Of a stretch of DNA of 64,000 nucleotides, positions 57,801 through 64,000 are shown piece after piece; the first letter of the stretch is position 1; each line of letters starts with the position of its first letter. This stretch comes from Panagrolaimus kolymaensis (lineage: Eukaryota; Nematoda; Chromadorea; Rhabditida; Panagrolaimidae). Where the stretch lies: contig JAJQJQ010000052.1 of the NCBI GenBank assembly GCA_028622995.1, forward strand, positions 930,001-994,000. Direction: 5' to 3'. Under the pieces are notes generated by a model. That model was not told the DNA's origin and did not search any database. It saw nothing but the letters and a program-made list of their open reading frames with translations. The translations under genes and the position numbers were made by a program.

Positions 57801-60800
57801 AATCGAAGGGACTCGGAGAGTTTTCTTTCTCAATAATTTAATTGGATTTGATAAGGAGCTTTCAAGTCAAAAAAAATATATGCGAGATTCAAAATAAAAA
57901 AGTTCTGAATTTTAGAATTCAGATCAGCCGCAACATTAAAAAATTTAGCTTTATTTATACCAAAAATCGAAGGGACTCGGAGAGTTTTCTTTCTCAATAA
58001 TTTAATTGGATTTGATAAGGAGCTTTCAAGTCAAAAAAAATATATGCTAGATTCAAAATAAAAAAGTTCTGAATTTTAGAATTCAGATCAGCCGCAACAT
58101 TAAAAAATTTAGCTTTATTTATACCAAAAATCGAAGGGACTCGGAGAGTTTTCTATCTAAATAATTTAATTGGATCTGATAAGGAGCTTTCAAGTCAAAA
58201 AAAATATATGCTAGATTCAAAATAAAAAAGTTCTGAATTTTAGAATTCAGATCATCCCCAACATTAAAAAATTTAGCTTTATTTATACCAAAAATCGAAG
58301 GGACTCGGAGAGTTTTCTTTCTCAATAATTTAATTGGATTTGATAAGGAGCTTTCAAGTCAAAAAAAATATATGCGAGATTCATAATAAAAAAGTTCTGA
58401 ATTTTAGAATTTTAGGTATCTGCAACATTAAAAAAGTTTAGCTTTATTTATACCAAAAATCGAAGGGACTCGTAGAGTTTTCTTTCTCAATAATTTAATT
58501 GGATTTGATAAGGAGCTTTCAAGTCAAAAAAAATATATGCGAGATTCATAATAAAAAAGTTCTGAATTTTAGAATTTTAGGTATCTGCAACATTAAAAAA
58601 GTTTAGCTTTATTTATACCAAAAATCGAAGGGACTCGTAGAGTTTTCTTTCTCAATAATTTAATTGGATTTGATAAGGAGCTTTCCAGTCAAAAAAATAT
58701 ATGCTAGATTCAAAATAAAAAAGTTCTGAATTTTAAAAATTTAGGTATCTGCAACTTAAAAAAATTTAGCTTTATTTATACCAAAAATCGAAGGAACTCG
58801 GAGAGTTTTCTTTCTAAATAATTTAATTGGCTTTGATAAGTAGCTTTCAAGTCAAAAAAAATATATGCGAGATTCATAATAAAAAAGTTCTGAATTTTAG
58901 AATTTTAGGTATCTGCAACATTAAAAAAGTTTAGCTTTATTTATAACAAAAATCGAAGGAACTCGGAGAGTTTTCTATCTAAATAATTTAATTGGATTTG
59001 ATAAGGAGCTTTCAAGTCAAAAAAAATATATGCGAGATTCATAATAAAAAAGTTCTGAATTTTAGAATTTTAGGTATCTGCAACATTAAAAAAGTTTAGC
59101 TTTATTTATACCAAAAATCGAAGGGACTCGTAGAGTTTTCTTTCTCAATAATTTAATTGGATTTGATAAGGAGCTTTCCAGTCAAAAAAATATATGCTAG
59201 ATTCAAAATAAAAAAGTTCTGAATTTTAAAAATTTAGGTATCTGCAACTTAAAAAAATTTAGCTTTATTTATACCAAAAATCGAAGGAACTCGGAGAGTT
59301 TTCTTTCTAAATAATTTAATTGGCTTTGATAAGTAGCTTTCAAGTCAAAAAAAATATATGCGAGATTCATAATAAAAAAGTTCTGAATTTTAGAATTTTA
59401 GGTATCTGCAACATTAAAAAAGTTTATCTTTATTTATAACAAAAATCGAAGGAACTCGGAGAGTTTTCTTTCTAAATAATTTAATTGGCTTTGATAAGTA
59501 GCTTTCAAGTCAAAAAAAATATATGCGAGATTCATAATAAAAAAGTTCTGAATTTTAGAATTTTAGGTATCTGCAACATTAAAAAAGTTTAGCTTTATTT
59601 ATAACAAAAATCGAAGGAACTCGGAGAGTTTTCTATCTAAATAATTTAATTGGATTTGATAAGGAGCTTTCAAGTCAAAAAAAATATATGCGAGATTCAT
59701 AATAAAAAAGTTCTGAATTTTAGAATTTTAGGTATCTGCAACATTAAAAAAGTTTAGCTTTATTTATAACAAAAATCGAAGGAACTCGGAGAGTTTTCTT
59801 TCTAAATAATTTAATTGGCTTTGATAAGTAGCTTTCAAGTCAAAAAAAATATATGCGAGATTCATAATAAAAAAGTTCTGAATTTTAGAATTTTAGGTAT
59901 CTGCAACATTAAAAAATTTAGCTTTATTTATACCAAAAATCGAAGGGACTCGGAGAGTTTTCTTTCTCAATAATTTAATTGGATCTGATAAGGAGCTTTC
60001 AAGTCAAAAAAAATATATGCTAGATTCAAAATAAAAAAGTTCTGAATTTTAGAATTCAGATCAGCCGCAACATTAAAAAATTTAGCTTTATTTATACCAA
60101 AAATCGAAGGGACTCGGAGAGTTTTCTTTCTCAATAATTTAATTGGATTTGATAAGGAGCTTTCAAGTCAAAAAAAATATATGCGAGATTCAAAATAAAA
60201 AAGTTATGAATTTTAGAATTCAGATCAGCCGCAACATTAAAAAATTTAGCTTTATTTATACCAAAAATCGAAGGGACTCGGAGAGTTTTCTTTCTCAATA
60301 ATTTAATTGGATTTGATAAGGAGCTTTCAAGTCAAAAAAAATATATGCGAGATTCAAAATAAAAAAGTTATGAATTTTAGAATTTTAGGTATCTGCAACA
60401 TTAAAAAAGTTTAGCTTTATTTATACCAAAAATCGAAGGGACTCGTAGAGTTTTCTTTCTCAATAATTTAATTGGATTTGATAAGGAGCTTTCAAGTCAA
60501 AAAAAATATATGCGAGATTCATAATAAAAAAGTTCTGAATTTTAGAATTTTAGGTATCTGCAACATTAAAAAAGTTTAGCTTTATTTATACCAAAAATCG
60601 AAGGGACTCGTAGAGTTTTCTTTCTCAATAATTTAATTGGATTTGATAAGGAGCTTTCAAGTCAAAAAAAATATATGCGAGATTCATAATAAAAAAGTTC
60701 TGAATTTTAGAATTTTAGGTATCTGCAACATTAAAAAAGTTTAGCTTTATTTATACCAAAAATCGAAGGGACTCGTAGAGTTTTCTTTCTCAATAATTTA

Positions 60801-63800
60801 ATTGGATTTGATAAGGAGCTTTCAAGTCAAAAAAAATATATGCTAGATTCAAAATAAAAAAGTTCTGAATTTTAGAATTCAGATCAGCCGCAACATTAAA
60901 AAATTTAGCTTTATTTATACCAAAAATCGAAGGGACTCGGAGAGTTTTCTTTCTCAATAATTTAATTGGATTTGATAAGGAGCTTTCAAGTCAAAAAAAA
61001 TATATGCGAGATTCAAAATAAAAAAGTTATGAATTTTAGAATTCAGATCAGCCGCAACATTAAAAAATTTAGCTTTATTTATACCAAAAATCGAAGGGAC
61101 TCGGAGAGTTTTCTTTCTCAATAATTTAATTGGATCTGATAAGGAGCTTTCAAGTCAAAAAAAATATATGCTAGATTCAAAATAAAAAAGTTCTGAATTT
61201 TAGAATTCAGATCATCCCCAACATTAAAAAATTTAGCTTTATTTATACCAAAAATCGAAGGGACTCGGAGAGTTTTCTTTCTCAATAATTTAATTGGATT
61301 TGATAAGGAGCTTTCAAGTCAAAAAAAATATATGCGAGATTCATAATAAAAAAGTTCTGAATTTTAGAATTTTAGGTATCTGCAACATTAAAAAAGTTTA
61401 GCTTTATTTATACCAAAAATCGAAGGGACTCGTAGAGTTTTCTTTCTCAATAATTTAATTGGATTTGATAAGGAGCTTTCAAGTCAAAAAAAATATATGC
61501 GAGATTCATAATAAAAAAGTTCTGAATTTTAGAATTTTAGGTATCTGCAACATTAAAAAAGTTTAGCTTTATTTATACCAAAAATCGAAGGGACTCGTAG
61601 AGTTTTCTTTCTCAATAATTTAATTGGATTTGATAAGGAGCTTTCAAGTCAAAAAAAATATATGCGAGATTCATAATAAAAAAGTTCTGAATTTTAGAAT
61701 TTTAGGTATCTGCAACATTAAAAAAGTTTAGCTTTATTTATACCAAAAATCGAAGGGACTCGTAGAGTTTTCTTTCTCAATAATTTAATTGGATTTGATA
61801 AGGAGCTTTCCAGTCAAAAAAATATATGCTAGATTCAAAATAAAAAAGTTCTGAATTTTAAAAATTTAGGTATCTGCAACTTAAAAAAATTTATCTTTAT
61901 TTATACCAAAAATCGAAGGAACTCGGAGAGTTTTCTTTCTAAATAATTTAATTGGCTTTGATAAGTAGCTTTCAAGTCAAAAAAAATATATGCGAGATTT
62001 ATAATAAAAAAGTTCTGAATTTTAGAATTTTAGGTATCTGCAACATTAAAAAAGTTTAGCTTTATTTATAACAAAAATCGAAGGAACTCGGAGAGTTTTC
62101 TTTCTAAATAATTTAATTGGCTTTGATAAGTAGCTTTCAAGTCAAAAAAAATATATGCTAGATTCAAAATAAAAAAGTTCTGAATTTTAGAATTCAGATC
62201 AGCCGCAACATTAAAAAATTTAGCTTTATTTATACCAAAAATCGAAGGGACTCGGAGAGTTTTCTTTCTCAATAATTTAATTGGATCTGATAAGGAGCTT
62301 TCAAGTCAAAAAAAATATATGCTAGATTCAAAATAAAAAAGTTCTGAATTTTAGAATTCAGATCAGCCGCAACATTAAAAAATTTAGCTTTATTTATACC
62401 AAAAATCGAAGGGACTCGGAGAGTTTTCTTTCTCAATAATTTAATTGGATTTGATAAGGAGCTTTCAAGTCAAAAAAAATATATGCGAGATTCAAAATAA
62501 AAAAGTTATGAATTTTAGAATTCAGATCAGCCGCAACATTAAAAAATTTAGCTTTATTTATACCAAAAATCGAAGGGACTCGGAGAGTTTTCTTTCTCAA
62601 TAATTTAATTGGATCTGATAAGGAGCTTTCAAGTCAAAAAAAATATATGCTAGATTCAAAATAAAAAAGTTCTGAATTTTAGAATTCAGATCATCCCCAA
62701 CATTAAAAAATTTAGCTTTATTTATACCAAAAATCGAAGGGACTCGGAGAGTTTTCTTTCTCAATAATTTAATTGGATTTGATAAGGAGCTTTCAAGTCA
62801 AAAAAAATATATGCGAGATTCAAAATAAAAAAGTTATGAATTTTAGAATTCAGATCAGCCGCAACATTAAAAAATTTAGCTTTATTTATACCAAAAATCG
62901 AAGGGACTCGGAGAGTTTTCTTTCTCAATAATTTAATTGGATTTGATAAGGAGCTTTCAAGTCAAAAAAAATATATGCGAGATTCAAAATAAAAAAGTTA
63001 TGAATTTTAGAATTCAGATCAGCCGCAACATTAAAAAATTTAGCTTTATTTATACCAAAAATCGAAGGGACTCGGAGAGTTTTCTTTCTCAATAATTTAA
63101 TTGGATTTGATAAGGAGCTTTCAAGTCAAAAAAAATATATGCGAGATTCAAAATAAAAAAGTTCTGAATTTTAAAAATTTAGGTATCTGAAACATTAAAA
63201 AAGTTTAGCTTTATTTATAACAAAAATCGAAGGAACTCGGAGAGTTTTCTATCTAAATAATTTAATTGGATTTGATAAGGAGCTTTCAAGTCAAAAAAAA
63301 TATATGCTAGATTCAAAATAAAAAAGTTCTGAATTTTAAAAATTTAGGTATCTGAAACATTAAAAAATTTAGCTTTATTTATACCAAAAATCGAAGGGAC
63401 TCGGAGAGTTTTCTTTCTCAATAATTTAATTGGATTTGATAAGGAGCTTTCAAGTCAAAAAAAATATATGCTAGATTCAAAATAAAAAAGTTCTGAATTT
63501 TAAAAATTTAGGTATCTGAAACATTAAAAAATTTAGCTTTATTTATACCAAAAATCGAAGGGACTCGGAGAGTTTTCTTTCTCAATAATTTAATTGGATT
63601 TGATAAGGAGCTTTCAAGTCAAAAAAAATATATGCGAGATTCAAAATAAAAAAGTTCTGAATTTTAGAATTTTAGGTATCTGCAACATTAAAAAAGTTTA
63701 GCTTTATTTATAACAAAAATCGAAGGGACTCGGAGAGTTTTCTTTCTCAATAATTTAATTGGATTTGATAAGGAGCTTTCAAGTCAAAAAAAATATATGC

Positions 63801-64000
63801 TAGATTCAAAATAAAAAAGTTCTGAATTTTAAAAATTTAGGTATCTGAAACATTAAAAAATTTAGCTTTATTTATACCAAAAATCGAAGGGACTCGGAGA
63901 GTTTTCTTTCTCAATAATTTAATTGGATTTGATAAGGAGCTTTCAAGTCAAAAAAAATATATGCTAGATTCAAAATAAAAAAGTTCTGAATTTTAGAATT
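51826..64000. repeat. satellite 2 (about 165-bp monomer), runs off the window
   Basis: Roughly 74 head-to-tail monomers containing AGCTTTATTTATA, AAAATCGAAGG, GAGAGTTTTCT, AATAATTTAATTGG and CAAGTCAAAAAAAATATATG. Several classes differ in blocks: TTTAGGTATCTGCAAC, CAGATCAGCCGCAAC, CAGATCATCCCCAAC, and TATCTGAAAC. A rare class (TATCTGCAACTT, always preceded by TTTCCAGTC) recurs at 54,965, 55,787, 57,267, 58,745, 59,238 and 61,870. Open frames of 68 residues are repeat by-products. No gene. Confidence 0.97.

Noticed and set aside
52695..62272. Three 68-residue minus-strand open frames in satellite 2
   Set aside because: They span monomer junctions and occur only where variants happen to remove stops.
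37988..64000. Regular tandem repeats as a possible CRISPR array
   Set aside because: There are no unique spacers between repeats; adjacent monomers are near-identical over their whole length, and the sequence is eukaryotic.

Overview
The window is AT-rich eukaryotic DNA, almost certainly from a nematode and possibly a Tylenchina/clade IV species. The evidence is short introns (about 45-60 bp, GTAAGT...TTTTAG), likely spliced-leader acceptors just upstream of start codons, and genes that read as PAT1, roadblock dynein light chain and ATAD3.

Layout. 1-5.2 kb: four co-directional, multi-exon housekeeping genes (PAT1-like, a small DAPIT-like membrane protein, dynein light chain roadblock, ATAD3). 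6.2-9.2 kb: a Mutator-like (MULE) DNA transposon with a five-exon open transposase and terminal inverted arrays of an 'AACTCGTGC' motif. 9.3-11.3 kb: minus-strand genes, one encoding an N-terminal FLYWCH zinc finger. 11.7-16.3 and 38.0-51.8 kb: one satellite array (143-bp monomer, 154-bp variant, several higher-order repeats). 51.8-64 kb: a second satellite (about 165-bp monomer) that runs off the window.

16,331-37,987: a 21,657-bp Polinton/Maverick inserted in the first satellite. It has near-perfect 322-324 bp terminal inverted repeats starting AG, and a 6-bp target duplication (AACTTC). Removing the element restores an intact monomer. It encodes a packaging ATPase, a chromodomain integrase, a major capsid protein, a probable penton-like minor capsid protein and many small proteins, several with membrane segments.

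The most unusual part is the polymerase content. Only a frameshifted, stop-containing C-terminal piece of the protein-primed DNA polymerase B remains at the left end. The right end carries an uninterrupted Ty3/Gypsy protease-reverse transcriptase-RNase H frame of about 2.8 kb, with catalytic residues present but no LTRs and no integrase core. It may be a captured module or a recent nested insertion fragment, and no in-frame ATG was found ahead of its protease domain. I found no adenain-type protease.

In a complete Polinton the integrase, polymerase, ATPase and capsid genes together support integration, replication and packaging. Here the structural and integration genes look largely intact, except for one stop codon in the penton-like gene, while DNA polymerase is lost. 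This copy therefore looks non-autonomous unless it is helped in trans or the captured reverse transcriptase has a role.
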